The notes under the pieces: model-generated | Databases searched by the model: none | What the model was told of the DNA's origin: nothing | The model's input: only the letters and a program-made list of their open reading frames with translations | Made by a program: the position numbers and the translations under genes | Origin: RPQJ01 sp052035645 | GTDB taxonomy: Bacteria; Pseudomonadota; Gammaproteobacteria; Steroidobacterales; Steroidobacteraceae | Assembly (NCBI GenBank): GCA_052035645.1 | Contig: JBPOHK010000017.1 | Coordinates: 14,791-78,790 of the forward strand | DNA length: 64,000 bases | Direction of reading: 5' to 3' | Part shown: positions 17,840-27,609 of the stretch, piece after piece | Layout: each line of letters opens with the position of its first letter | Numbering within the stretch: the first letter of the stretch is position 1

Positions 17840-18349
17840 ATGGGCGAGTTGCGGGGATCCACCACGTTGTTGACGGTGCTGCTGTGCGGTGACGCAACCG
17901 TGGCGGCCGACGATCTGCGCGCCAGCTTCGAGGGTGTCGGGGCGGTCCGCATCGGGATGACGGCGGACGAACTGGGCGCTGCATTGGGTCATCCGATCGC
18001 GCCCGAGTCGCCTGAGGAAGCTGGATGCTTCTACGTGCCGGGAGATCGTTCCTCGTCGTTCAGCGTGATGATCCAGGACGGGCGTGTCGTACGGATTGAT
18101 GTGGATAGCCCGTCGATTCCTACGCTCCGTGGTGCGCGGGTCGGCGACGAGGTCGACGTCGTGCGCAAGCTCTACGGCGCCGCTCTGAAAGAGCAGCCGC
18201 ATTTCTACGGCGGCTGGCCGGATCTGTACCTCACCTATTTCTCGGCGGGTCGTCGGTTCGCGCTGCGATTCGAGACGCACGCAGGCGTCGTTTCAACTTA
18301 CTATCTCGGGTATGCGGAACCGACGCAGTACGTGGAAGGGTGCCTCTGA
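17840..18349 (+). CDS. Exported hypothetical protein
   Basis: 169 residues, preceded by AAAAGGA ten bases from ATG 17840. A short N-terminal hydrophobic segment (STTLLTVLLCGDATVAA) suggests export. The body has VRIGMTADELGAALGHP, which resembles the G-M-T-x-x-E-v-x-x-x-L-G motif of BamE/SmpA-like lipid-binding folds, then a strand VMIQDGRVVRIDVDSP and YGAALKEQPHFY. One Cys pair (residues near C63 and the C-terminal C168) could form a disulfide. No function can be assigned. Base composition is lower in GC than the neighbours. Confidence 0.6.
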   Translation: MGELRGSTTLLTVLLCGDATVAADDLRASFEGVGAVRIGMTADELGAALGHPIAPESPEEAGCFYVPGDRSSSFSVMIQDGRVVRIDVDSPSIPTLRGARVGDEVDVVRKLYGAALKEQPHFYGGWPDLYLTYFSAGRRFALRFETHAGVVSTYYLGYAEPTQYVEGCL

Positions 18350-18377
18350 CTTTCCTGGGCTGCCGAAGGTCGCCATT

Positions 18378-18399
18378 GGGCCGGGAGTGCCCGGTCGCG
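18378..18399. repeat. 22-bp hairpin-containing direct repeat, copy 1
   Basis: Begins GGGCCGGGAGTGCCCGG and ends TCGCG; contains the inverted repeat CCGGG-AGTG-CCCGG. An identical 22-base copy lies at 18896-18917, so the two bracket the small zinc-ribbon gene. The rest of the 158-bp gap 18350-18507 shows no gene. Confidence 0.7.
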
Positions 18400-18507
18400 C
18401 CATTGAATGGCTTGATCCGCGCGTTTCCGCGGCAACGTCGCTGAGCGGCCAGGAGCCGTCACCCGGCCGACCGGGCTGACCTGAATCCACGACGCACTTC
18501 CTGCAGC

Positions 18508-18888
18508 ATGAGTACCCGGAGCAATTGCCCTTACTGCAGCGCGGAACTGCCCGTCGGCAAGGCCTGGAGATCAGCTCGTCGGTGGTACGGCGTGCTCGGA
18601 AGGCCGATCGGTCTCACGTGTCGCGAGTGCGATCGGGACGTCGTGCTCGGCGAACGCTGGGCTGCGAATCTCGTCGCGGCACTGCTCTTCATCGGCGGCC
18701 CCGTTGCCCTGGCAGAACTGCAAGGTCACATCGAGCGCGCGCGGGGCCTCGAATTCTCGCCGGTCCAAGAGACCTTGTTCGCAGCCGGCGGCATCGGCGC
18801 CATTGTCTGCATGATCCAGGTCATACCGCCGCTCTTCCTGCGCGCTCGAAAGCCGGTCAGCATGGAAGAGGTCGACATGCAGGAATGA
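18508..18888 (+). CDS. Small zinc-ribbon membrane protein, unknown function
   Basis: 126 residues. A zinc ribbon formed by CPYC (about residues 7-10) and CREC (about 38-41) is followed by two predicted transmembrane helices (ANLVAALLFIGGPVALAEL and AAGGIGAIVCMIQVIPPLFL) and a short acidic cytoplasmic end (SMEEVDMQE). Small ribbon-plus-membrane proteins of this kind are common and uncharacterised. It is bracketed by two identical 22-bp hairpin repeats and has a somewhat lower GC content than the surroundings, which fits a mobile or recently acquired patch. Confidence 0.65.
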   Translation: MSTRSNCPYCSAELPVGKAWRSARRWYGVLGRPIGLTCRECDRDVVLGERWAANLVAALLFIGGPVALAELQGHIERARGLEFSPVQETLFAAGGIGAIVCMIQVIPPLFLRARKPVSMEEVDMQE

Positions 18889-18895
18889 CGGCTTC

Positions 18896-18917
18896 GGGCC
18901 GGGAGTGCCCGGTCGCG
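18896..18917. repeat. 22-bp hairpin-containing direct repeat, copy 2
   Basis: Base-for-base identical to 18378-18399, located 7 bp after the stop of the zinc-ribbon gene. Its CCGGG/CCCGG hairpin has no T-tract, so it is not a typical terminator. Confidence 0.7.
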
Positions 18918-18961
18918 ATCGACAGGATCGCATCGGGAGTTTGCGCGCAGACGACGCCGAA

Positions 18962-18990
18962 GAAAAAGCCCCGGGCTTTTGGCCCGGGGC
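18962..18990 (-). terminator. Rho-independent terminator of the 65-residue ORF
   Basis: Perfect 9-bp stem GCCCCGGGC / GCCCGGGGC with a 5-base loop at 18968-18990. Read on the minus strand it is followed by a TTTTT tract (18967-18963). It lies 66 bp after the stop codon at 19057. Confidence 0.85.
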
Positions 18991-19056
18991 AGAGTCAGCG
19001 GACTTTGGTCGAAGGGAAGGGAAAAGTCCGCCAGGGGAACCTTGCGCGGCGCCTCG

Positions 19057-19254
19057 TCAGTGCAGCCGCGACCACTGGAGCACCTTGACGTCCTGCTGCG
19101 GCCGGCCGAAATTGCGGGCGATGATGCGCACCGCCTCCTTGAACTCGCGGCCCTGGCGCGGCTGTCCGTCCAGCTCGACCACGCCGCGGTATTCCTGCAG
19201 GCCCCGCGGGTCGGGCTGCTCCACCAGGAAATGGGCGTAGTACTTGATGCTCAT
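19057..19254 (-). CDS. Conserved small hypothetical protein
   Basis: 65 residues from ATG 19254. The sequence (SIKYYAHFLVEQPDPRGLQE, VVELDGQPRQGREFKEAVRI, ending KVLQWSRLH) is charged and soluble, with no signal, cysteine or membrane segment. It looks like a small alpha/beta protein. Ribosome site is weak (GGAG two bases away). A dedicated strong terminator downstream supports a real transcribed gene. It diverges from greB with an 86-bp spacer. No function recognised. Confidence 0.65.
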   Translation of the reverse strand: MSIKYYAHFLVEQPDPRGLQEYRGVVELDGQPRQGREFKEAVRIIARNFGRPQQDVKVLQWSRLH

Positions 19255-19340
19255 GGCTCCGGAAGCTACTGGGCCGACGGGGCCGAAACCGTGACGGCCT
19301 CCACACTCCCCGGCCGGCCGGCCGGCGACCTGCCGAATCC

Positions 19341-19844
19341 ATGACGCGCTACCGCAAATCGCTGCCGCCCGGCTCGAAATATGCAACGGCCGAGGGCGCG
19401 CGCCGCCTGCGCGAGGAACTCGACCACCTCTGGCGCGTGCTGCGTCCGCAGGTCACGCGGGCCGTCCAGGAGGCCGCCGCCCAGGGCGACCGCTCGGAGA
19501 ACGCCGAGTACATCTACGGCAAGAAGCAGCTCCGGGAGATCGACCAGAGGGTGCGTTTCCTGCGCAAGCGGCTCGAGGGCATGGTCGTGGTGAGCCGCCC
19601 GCCGGACGACCGCAGCCGCATCTATTTCGGCGCCTGGGTGCGACTGGAGGACGAGGCGGGCCGGGAGTCGGAACTGCGCATCGTCGGGCCGGACGAGATC
19701 GACCCGGCGCGCCGCTACGTCAGCATGGACGCACCGCTGGCGCGCGTGCTCATGAAGAAGACGCTCGACGACGAGGTGACCGTCGAGGTGCCGGGCGGAC
19801 GGATGGCCTACGTCGTGACCGGGATCCGCTACGAGGACGAGTGA
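19341..19844 (+). CDS. greB: Transcription elongation factor GreB
   Basis: 167 residues, typical for GreB. The N-terminal coiled coil that enters the RNA polymerase secondary channel is seen at about residues 15-85, with the tip acidic residues in QGDRSENAEYIYGKKQLREI. The C-terminal FKBP-like domain follows (YFGAWVRLEDEAG, RIVGPDEIDP, SMDAPLARVLMKK, GDEV-type DDEVTVEVPGG). The GreB-type spacing and the R-x-R-F-L-x-K-R-L linker distinguish it from GreA. It rescues backtracked polymerase by stimulating RNA cleavage. Confidence 0.96.
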   Translation: MTRYRKSLPPGSKYATAEGARRLREELDHLWRVLRPQVTRAVQEAAAQGDRSENAEYIYGKKQLREIDQRVRFLRKRLEGMVVVSRPPDDRSRIYFGAWVRLEDEAGRESELRIVGPDEIDPARRYVSMDAPLARVLMKKTLDDEVTVEVPGGRMAYVVTGIRYEDE

Positions 19845-19878
19845 GCCGGCCCGGCGGCCCGCGCCGCGTTCCGCGCCT

Positions 19879-20277
19879 TCAGTCGCTGCGCGGCAGTCCG
19901 TCGCCGCAGTGCGCCCAGGCCACCCGGTCGGTCCAGTGCACGTGCTGCTGCGGCTCGAGCCCCGCGGCGTCGTCGAGCGTGGCGAGCGTCACGTGGACCT
20001 CGCCGGGCCAGCGCGTCGACTGGAAGAAGAGCGGCGTGCCGCAGCGCCCGCAGAAGCTGCGGACCGCCTCGGGCGACGAACGGTGGCGCTGCAGGTCCCC
20101 GGCGCCCGACTCGAGCACGAACCCCGCCTCGTCGGCGCCCGCCCAGGTGACGAAGGCCGCGCCCTGCGCACGCCGGCACATGGAGCAGTGGCAGTGGGCG
20201 ACCCAGCGCGGCGGCAGCGCGATGCGGTAGCGGACGGCGCCGCAGGCGCAGGAGCCGGATCGGGTGGCCTCGGGCAC
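19879..20277 (-). CDS. GFA/CENP-V family zinc-binding protein
   Basis: 132 residues from GTG 20277. The family cysteine pattern is complete: GSCACGAVRY, HCHCSMCRRAQG and FCGRCGTPLFF. It folds as a Mss4-like beta sandwich around one or two zinc ions. Members are called glutathione-dependent formaldehyde-activating, but most have unknown substrates. It is convergent with greB; no operon partner. Confidence 0.92.
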   Translation of the reverse strand: MPEATRSGSCACGAVRYRIALPPRWVAHCHCSMCRRAQGAAFVTWAGADEAGFVLESGAGDLQRHRSSPEAVRSFCGRCGTPLFFQSTRWPGEVHVTLATLDDAAGLEPQQHVHWTDRVAWAHCGDGLPRSD

Positions 20278-20292
20278 GCGGGGCTCGCGGTG

Positions 20293-20321
20293 CAGGGGGC
20301 CGCCCGTGGGGCGGCCCCTGC
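20293..20321 (-). terminator. GC hairpin after homospermidine synthase
   Basis: Near-perfect inverted repeat of about 11 bp (AGGGGGCCGCCC / GGGCGGCCCCT) with a 3-4 base loop, starting just downstream of the stop at 20324. There is no U-tract, so termination is likely but may need Rho. Confidence 0.45.
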
Positions 20322-20323
20322 TG

Positions 20324-21745
20324 TCAGATGACGCGGACGTTCTTGAACTGCCAGGGATCCGTCTCGTCGAGGTCCTCCGGGAACAGCCGGCCGCGGTCGA
20401 CGAGCGGGTGCCACTCGCTGTATTCGCCGACCACCAGGCCGAGGTACGGGCGGCAGACCTCGAGGATCCGCCGGTAATCGAGGTCGTCCGGCTCGACGAT
20501 GCCCTCGTTCGGGTTCTCCATGGCCCAGACCAGCCCCGCGAGCACGGCCACCGTGACCTGCAGCGAGGTCGCGTTGTTGTGCGGCGCGAGCTGGCGCGCC
20601 TCCTGGATCGAGAGCTGCGAGCCGTACCAGTACGCGTTCTTCTTGTGGCCCGCGAGCAGCACGCCGAGTTCGTCGATGCCGCTGGTGATCTCCTCCACCA
20701 TGATCCGCTTGCGGTCCTGGATCCGCCAGTTGCGCCCCGCCAGCTCGTGCACCGACATCACGGCGTTGTCGCAGGGGTGATAGGCGTAGTGCACCGTCGG
20801 GCGGTAGACGACCTGCTCGCCGTTCTTCACCGTCAGGTAATCCGAGATCGAGATGGACTCGCCGTGGGTGATCAGGAAGCCGTGAAAATTGCCGGCCAGC
20901 GGCGTCCAGGTGCGCACGCGCGTCGCCGCGCCGGGCTGCATCAGGTAGATGGCGCTCTTGCAGCCGGACTCGTGGCGCTTGCCGTCGCGCGGCCAGTTCT
21001 TCTCGTGCGAGCCCCAGCCGAGCTCGGCCGGCTGCGAGCCCTCGCTCACGAAGCCGTCGACCGACCAGGTGTTGACGAACTCGCCGACTTCCTTCGGATG
21101 CCCGTTCGCGACCTGCGTGTCGCGCTCCGCGATGTGGATCACCTTCACGCCCAGCTTGTGCGCGAGCGCGGCCCACTGCGCGCGGGTGTTCGGGTCGCCG
21201 TGGTCCACGCCCGTGTCGGTGGCGATGTTGATCATCGCCTGCTTGACGAAGTGCGAGACCAGTCCCGGGTTGGCGCCGTGGGTCAGCACGGCGGTCGGGG
21301 CGCTCTTGCGCGTGTCGCGCAGCGCGAGGGCCTCTTCGCGCAGTGCATAGTTGGTGCGCCGGGCCGGGGCGATGGTCAGGTCGGTGTAGCCGCCGGCCCA
21401 CGGCTCGATGCAGGTGTCCAGGTAGAGCGCGCCGACCTCCCAGCAGAAGCGCACCAGCGCGATCGAGGAGACGTCGACCGAGAGGTTCAGGACGAAATCG
21501 CCGCGGCCGACCAGCGGGTTGAGCACGCTCTTGTGGTTCTCCCGGGTGAGCGCGTGCTTGACGTAGCGCACGCCGTACTCGGCGGCGACCTTCGACCCGG
21601 CGTCGTCGGCCGTCACGATGGTGATCTGCTCGGGCTTGATGCCGACGTGCCGCAGGATCAGCGGCAGGACGCCCTGGCCGATGCTGCCGAAGCCGATGAA
21701 AACCAGGCGACCCGGAAATGCCACGTGAACGGGGTAGTTAGTCAT
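20324..21745 (-). CDS. hss: Homospermidine synthase
   Basis: 473 residues from ATG 21745; typical bacterial size. The NAD-binding start reads LVFIGFGSIGQGVLPLILRH, followed by VLNLSVDVSSIALVRFCWEV, YLDTCIEPWAGGY, TAVLTHGANPGLVSHFVKQA and the C-terminal GHKKNAYWYGSQLSI, NATSLQVTVAVLAGLVWAME. This matches the homospermidine synthase branch of the saccharopine dehydrogenase-like fold rather than saccharopine dehydrogenase itself. The enzyme joins two putrescines (or putrescine and spermidine) to give homospermidine. The speA gene 1.8 kb away can feed putrescine synthesis through agmatine. Confidence 0.93.
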   Translation of the reverse strand: MTNYPVHVAFPGRLVFIGFGSIGQGVLPLILRHVGIKPEQITIVTADDAGSKVAAEYGVRYVKHALTRENHKSVLNPLVGRGDFVLNLSVDVSSIALVRFCWEVGALYLDTCIEPWAGGYTDLTIAPARRTNYALREEALALRDTRKSAPTAVLTHGANPGLVSHFVKQAMINIATDTGVDHGDPNTRAQWAALAHKLGVKVIHIAERDTQVANGHPKEVGEFVNTWSVDGFVSEGSQPAELGWGSHEKNWPRDGKRHESGCKSAIYLMQPGAATRVRTWTPLAGNFHGFLITHGESISISDYLTVKNGEQVVYRPTVHYAYHPCDNAVMSVHELAGRNWRIQDRKRIMVEEITSGIDELGVLLAGHKKNAYWYGSQLSIQEARQLAPHNNATSLQVTVAVLAGLVWAMENPNEGIVEPDDLDYRRILEVCRPYLGLVVGEYSEWHPLVDRGRLFPEDLDETDPWQFKNVRVI

Positions 21746-21845
21746 GATCGTTGCGCTGGGACCTTCGTGCTCGGGAGTCGAACGAGCACGGGATTCTAGC
21801 CGGAATCGGCGCGGCCGGCGCAGGGGGTGGCGGTCGCGCTCGGAT

Positions 21846-22523
21846 TCAGCCGCGCGTAGCGACGTCCCGCCAGTGCGGCGGATAGGTGCGGGCATAGCCC
21901 GGGAGCTGCTCCATGCGCGCGATCCAGCGGGCGATGGCCGGGTAGTTGCGGTCGATCGGCACGAAGCGCTCGCGCAGTTCGGCGGCCTCGCGGCGCTCCA
22001 TCGCCCGCAGCAGCAGCATGATCTGCGGGAAGACGGTCATGTCCGCGGCCGAGACCTGCTGGCCGACCAGCCAGTCCGAGCCGGCCAGCCGGTCCTCGAT
22101 GGTGCGCGCCTCCGCGGCCATGACGTGCATCGCGCGCGTGACCTCCTCGACCTTCTCCGCGAGGGTGTCGAAGAAGACCGCCGCCACGATCTCGAGCAGC
22201 GGCTGCTCGGCGTACGCCTGGTACTCGCAGATCACGCGCAGGATCGTCGCGGCCTCCTCGGGCGAGCGGCCGAACAGCGGCGGCTCGGGGTGCTTGCGGT
22301 CCAGGTAGAGCAGGCACGCCAGCGACTCGTACACGACGAAGTCGCCGTCCCTGAGCACCGGCACGCGCCCGCGCGGGTTCATGCGCAGCATCTGCGGCGA
22401 GCGGTGCTCCTGCTCGGTGAAGTCGAGCAGGTGCGAGTCGTACGCGAGCTGCTTGTACTCGAGGGCGAGCTGGACGCGCCAGGAATACGGGCTGCCGCTG
22501 CCCCAGTACAGTTCGAGCGCCAT
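21846..22523 (-). CDS. Glutathione S-transferase family protein
   Basis: 225 residues from ATG 22523 (GGAG eight bases upstream; an upstream in-frame codon is rejected). The thioredoxin-fold N-domain shows WGSGSPYSWRVQLALEYKQL and the cis-proline region NPRGRVPVLRDGD followed by YESLACLLYLD. The all-helical C-domain has SAADMTVFPQIMLLLRAM. The Ser in GSGSPYSWR is a candidate glutathione-activating residue. Closest to the Beta/Nu-like bacterial classes, with unknown substrate. Divergent from the sulfurtransferase gene with a 78-bp gap. Confidence 0.92.
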   Translation of the reverse strand: MALELYWGSGSPYSWRVQLALEYKQLAYDSHLLDFTEQEHRSPQMLRMNPRGRVPVLRDGDFVVYESLACLLYLDRKHPEPPLFGRSPEEAATILRVICEYQAYAEQPLLEIVAAVFFDTLAEKVEEVTRAMHVMAAEARTIEDRLAGSDWLVGQQVSAADMTVFPQIMLLLRAMERREAAELRERFVPIDRNYPAIARWIARMEQLPGYARTYPPHWRDVATRG

Positions 22524-22601
22524 GCGCCATTCTCCGCCAACCGCGCGCACAATAGCGCCGCGGCGCCGGGATTGTACTGAGGGCGGCCGCGGGAGGGCAC
22601 C

Positions 22602-23480
22602 GTGTCACAGAACGAAGGCGCCGGGCCGGCCTGGCGCACGCTGGTCGAGGCCGGCGAACTCGCCGCGCGCCTCGACGACCCCGGGTTGCGCATCTTCGAC
22701 TGCCGCTTCGACCGGATGCAGCCCGGGGCCGGCGCGGAGCGCTACGCCGGGGGACACCTGCCGCACGCCGCGTTCGCCGACCTCAACCGAGATCTCTCGG
22801 CCGCGCCGACCCCGACCAGCGGTCGCCATCCCCTGCCCGACCCGGACGCGTTCGCCGCCTGGCTGGGTGCGGCGGGTGTCGACGGGACGACGCAGGTCGT
22901 CGCGTACGACGACGCGGGCGGCATGTTCGCCGCCCGGCTCTGGTGGATGCTGCGCTGGCTCGGGCACGACGCCGTCGCGGTGCTCGACGGCGGTCTGCGC
23001 CGCTGGCAGGCGCTCGGGCTGCCGCTGAGCCGGGACGTGCCGGCCGCCCGCCCGCGGCGGTTCGCCCCGCGGTTGCGCGGCGCCGGCGCGGTGGATGCGG
23101 GCACCGTGCAGGCCGCGGCGCGGGACGGCGCGCAGCGCGTGGTCGATGCGCGCGCCGCGGAGCGCTACCGTGGCGAGGTCGAGCCCATTGACCGGGTCGC
23201 GGGTCACGTCCCCGGCGCCCGCAACCACCCGTCGTCGTCGCTGCTCGGGGCGGACGGGCGCTTCCTGCCGCCCGACGAGCTGCGCCGGACGCTGCTCGCG
23301 ACGCTCGACGGCGTGCCCCCGCAGCGCACGGCCGTGTACTGCGGCTCGGGCGTCACCGCGTGCCACGTGCTGCTCGCGCTCGAGCACACCGGGCTGCCCG
23401 GCGCGCGGCTCTATCCCGGCTCGTGGAGCGAGTGGTCGCGCGATCCCGCGCGGCCCGTCGCCACCGGCGCCGCGCCCTGA
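22602..23480 (+). CDS. sseA: 3-mercaptopyruvate sulfurtransferase / tandem rhodanese
   Basis: 292 residues from GTG 22602. Two rhodanese domains: the inactive N-terminal one (IFDCRFD, YAGGHLPHAAFADLNRDLS, VVAYDDAGGMFAARLWWMLR) and the active C-terminal one with DARAAERYRGEVEPIDRVAG and the catalytic loop YCGSGVTACH (Cys about 247). The CGSGVTA loop is the mercaptopyruvate-type signature, rather than CRKGVTA of thiosulfate sulfurtransferase. It moves sulfur from 3-mercaptopyruvate to a thiophilic acceptor. Confidence 0.93.
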   Translation: MSQNEGAGPAWRTLVEAGELAARLDDPGLRIFDCRFDRMQPGAGAERYAGGHLPHAAFADLNRDLSAAPTPTSGRHPLPDPDAFAAWLGAAGVDGTTQVVAYDDAGGMFAARLWWMLRWLGHDAVAVLDGGLRRWQALGLPLSRDVPAARPRRFAPRLRGAGAVDAGTVQAAARDGAQRVVDARAAERYRGEVEPIDRVAGHVPGARNHPSSSLLGADGRFLPPDELRRTLLATLDGVPPQRTAVYCGSGVTACHVLLALEHTGLPGARLYPGSWSEWSRDPARPVATGAAP

Positions 23481-23501
23481 GCGCGACCGTGCCCGGACCC
23501 C

Positions 23502-23529
23502 TTCAAATGCAGCGCGCTTCTGCTATCGT
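23502..23529 (+). promoter_or_regulatory. Candidate promoter for speA
   Basis: TTCAAA at 23502-23507, a 16-base spacer, then TATCGT at 23524-23529 with an extended -10 TGC immediately before it. It ends 39 bp before the GTG start of speA. Confidence 0.45.
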
Positions 23530-23568
23530 GCGCGCCTCTTTTCTGGGCCCCGCGCGGAACCAACGCCC

Positions 23569-25518
<1,950 letters not shown>

Positions 25519-25534
25519 CGGACCGCGCCGGCCC

Positions 25535-26107
25535 TCAGCGCGGCGCCTGCGCGCCGAGCAGCACCAGCACGCCCAGCGCGAAGAAGATCGCCGCTGCGAC
25601 GGCGTGCACCACGCGCATCGGCAGCCTGCGCGCGGCCACCTCGCCGAGCAGCACCGCGGGCACGTTGGCGATCATCATGCCGAGCGTCGTGCCGGCGACC
25701 ACCATGGGCAGCGACGGATAGGTGGCCGCAAGCGCGACCGTCGCGATCTGCGTCTTGTCGCCCATCTCCAGCAGGAAGAAGGCGACGAAGGTCGTGAGGA
25801 ACACGCCGTACCGCGGCGGCGGGGCGTTCTCCCGGTCGTCGAGCCGGTCGGGGACCAGCATCCACGCGGCCATGGCGATGAACGAGAGGCCGAGGATCCA
25901 GCGCATGGCGGACGGGCCGATCGCGGCCGCGAGCCACGCGCCGAGCGCGCCGGCGAGGAAGTGGTTGGCCAGCGTGGCGAGCAGGATTCCGGCGATGATC
26001 GGCGCCGGCCTGCGCCAGCGCGCGGCCAGCACGAGCGCGAGCAGCTGCGTCTTGTCGCCGATCTCGGCGAGCGCAACCACACCTGTCGACACGAGCAGAG
26101 CTTCCAC
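25535..26107 (-). CDS. Gdt1/UPF0016 (TMEM165) family cation exporter
   Basis: 190 residues from GTG 26107. The two signature repeats are present: ALAEIGDKTQLLAL and FLLEMGDKTQIATV, each at the head of a three-helix bundle (six helices in total). These E-x-G-D-[KR]-[TS] motifs bind the transported ion. Bacterial members export manganese (MneA type) or calcium. It converges with speA with a 16-bp gap. A link to a manganese riboswitch is plausible but could not be confirmed in the leader. Confidence 0.93.
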   Translation of the reverse strand: MEALLVSTGVVALAEIGDKTQLLALVLAARWRRPAPIIAGILLATLANHFLAGALGAWLAAAIGPSAMRWILGLSFIAMAAWMLVPDRLDDRENAPPPRYGVFLTTFVAFFLLEMGDKTQIATVALAATYPSLPMVVAGTTLGMMIANVPAVLLGEVAARRLPMRVVHAVAAAIFFALGVLVLLGAQAPR

Positions 26108-26263
26108 CGGCGAGTCACCCGTCGTTGATCGCGTGCAGCCGCCTGCCCCGCGTTGGCGGCGGCGATGATACCGAAGCACGGTGTCACGCACCCGACCTCC
26201 TCCCGTCACGCTGCCGTCACGGCCTTGCGGTGTAGTGCGCGCACGCACCGGAGGAGGTGGAAC

Positions 26264-26476
26264 ATGCTCGAGGATTCGCTCGATCCGCGACCGCTGTCGG
26301 ACATTCCCGGCCGCCAGTCCGATTCGTCGGCCCTGCTCGCGGCACTGCAGCGCGACCCCGCCGCGATCACGCGCAACTGGCACGACCGGCGCAGCGCCTG
26401 GGCCAACCTCGCGGAACTGCGTCACTGGATCGACCGTTCGCCGCGCGGTCCGGCGCCGGACGGCACGCCCGGCTGA
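26264..26476 (+). CDS. Small hypothetical protein
   Basis: 70 residues from ATG 26264, with GGAGGAGGTGG just upstream, a strong ribosome site. The protein is polar and rich in Asp, Arg and Pro (LEDSLDPRPLSDIPGRQSD, NWHDRRSAWANLAELRHWID). It has no signal or membrane segment. Function unknown. The reading frame is open further upstream but no good start is there. Confidence 0.6.
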   Translation: MLEDSLDPRPLSDIPGRQSDSSALLAALQRDPAAITRNWHDRRSAWANLAELRHWIDRSPRGPAPDGTPG

Positions 26477-26576
26477 GCGCTCGCCAAATGTCCGGACCTT
26501 TGTCCCACCGCCTGGCGCGGGGGACGGAACGCGCCCCGGCCCGGACCAATTTTTTGCGCTGCATCAACGATTTAGG

Positions 26577-26604
26577 TTGACAGGCCCCCACTTTTCATTA
26601 AATT
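26577..26604 (+). promoter_or_regulatory. Candidate sigma-70 promoter in the 630-bp gap
   Basis: Consensus -35 TTGACA (26577-26582), 16-base spacer, and -10 TAAATT (26599-26604). Any transcript would have a ~500-nt leader before the RRM gene, or be a separate small RNA. Confidence 0.5.
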
Positions 26605-26855
26605 GGGACGTGGTCAAATTTTGAGCACACCGTGGCGCCCCGGCGCCGGCACCGGAAATCGGACAGTTCGAACCCGTTTCATCAGCAGCAGGTTGGCCTC
26701 TCGCGCCCTTTTCCGGTGATCGTTTCCCTACATCCTGACGTTCCAGCCCTCTGTGCCGCATTTTTCGCGGGATATCAGAGTGTTAGCCATATTCGGCGGA
26801 TCGGTGCGGAGCGCGGATCCAGACGGCGTCAGGCCGGGAGGGTGTCGCTAGACCG

Positions 26856-26881
26856 TTGATTTTTGGGGGGTGTGGTAGACT
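26856..26881 (+). promoter_or_regulatory. Candidate promoter of the RRM gene
   Basis: TTGATT (26856-26861) with a short 14-base spacer to TAGACT (26876-26881); the latter is preceded by TGG, an extended -10. This gives a leader of about 220 nt, typical of cold-regulated RNA-binding protein genes. Confidence 0.45.
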
Positions 26882-27106
26882 GTGCCGCGATCGTTGCCCG
26901 TCCGGGTCTTGCAGGACGCCTGTCTGGCGTCCGGTCTTAAGCCGAAACGTCTTCGATCAGGTGACAGGATCCGTCGCTGGAGCGCCGGCAGCAAATGCCC
27001 GGCGAGACAACAGACGCTCGGCTGCGTACCCCTGTTTGCGTTGGTAGTGCCGGCTGGCCCGCGAGGGTTCAGGACCGGTTGATTTGCAATCTCTGAGGAT
27101 GTTCGA

Positions 27107-27487
27107 ATGACCAAGATCTACGTGGGCAATCTGCCTTTTTCGGCCACCGATACGGACGTGCGCGACCTGTTCGCACAGCACGGCACGGTCGAGTCCGTGG
27201 CCCTGCCGACCGACCGTGAAACCGGCCGGCCGCGCGGCTTCGGCTTCGTCGAAATGCCGCAGGCCGATGCCCAGCGCGCCATGGCAGCCCTGAACGGCTT
27301 CAACATGGGCGGGCGTCCCCTGCGCGTGAACGAAGCCCAGGATCGTCCCCGCACCGGCGGCGGCGGCGGCGGCCCGCGTGGCGGCGGTCGCTCCGGCGGC
27401 TTCGGCGGCGGTGGTGGCGGCGGCTACGGCGGCGGTGGCGGTGGTGGCTACGGCGGCGGTGGCGGCGGCGGTCAGCGTCGCTGGTAA
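27107..27487 (+). CDS. Glycine-rich RRM RNA-binding protein
   Basis: 126 residues. One RRM domain with RNP2 IYVGNLPFS (residues 4-12) and RNP1 RGFGFVEM (about 44-51), then an RGG/Gly-Gly-Tyr tail (about 85-126) ending QRRW. Such proteins bind single-stranded RNA, often as chaperones induced by cold. The long leader and the downstream hairpin terminator suggest a single-gene unit. Confidence 0.93.
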   Translation: MTKIYVGNLPFSATDTDVRDLFAQHGTVESVALPTDRETGRPRGFGFVEMPQADAQRAMAALNGFNMGGRPLRVNEAQDRPRTGGGGGGPRGGGRSGGFGGGGGGGYGGGGGGGYGGGGGGGQRRW

Positions 27488-27542
27488 GTCACTCGGCGGC
27501 AGCCAGCCGCCGATCCTGACACCACGAGCCCTGTGACCCGTG

Positions 27543-27569
27543 AAGGCCCGGTGCGAGCCGGGCCTTTGC
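27543..27569 (+). terminator. Intrinsic terminator of the RRM gene
   Basis: Stem AAGGCCCGG / CCGGGCCTT with a 6-base loop (27543-27566), ending in TTT. It is 55 bp after the stop codon and may also serve the opposite operon. Confidence 0.8.
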
Positions 27570-27609
27570 GACTGAGGCCGTGCCAGACTGCAGCGTCCGG
27601 CCCGCGGAT

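Larger units (their letters stand above)
26477..27106 (+). other. 630-bp gap with two candidate promoters; no convincing gene
   Basis: AT-richer than the surroundings. Promoter-like boxes at 26577-26604 and 26856-26881 point toward the RRM gene. A 75-codon GTG frame at 26632-26859 has a weak start and low-complexity basic composition and is not called. No tRNA, rRNA or clear ORF is present. The stretch 26575-26630 with tandem TTGACA and CAAATTTTGA-like words resembles insertion-sequence ends. Confidence 0.5.

Noticed and set aside
26108..26263. Manganese (yybP-ykoY) riboswitch before the Gdt1-type exporter
   Set aside because: A few words such as GATCAAC appear, but the conserved GGGGAGUA core and paired loops are not found. 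A covariance search would decide.
26660..26680. tRNA-like T-loop GTTCGAAC
   Set aside because: The flanking bases do not form a T-stem or an acceptor stem; no tRNA can be folded.
27355..27480. GGCGGC repeat tract
   Set aside because: Encodes the Gly/Tyr-rich tail of the RRM protein.
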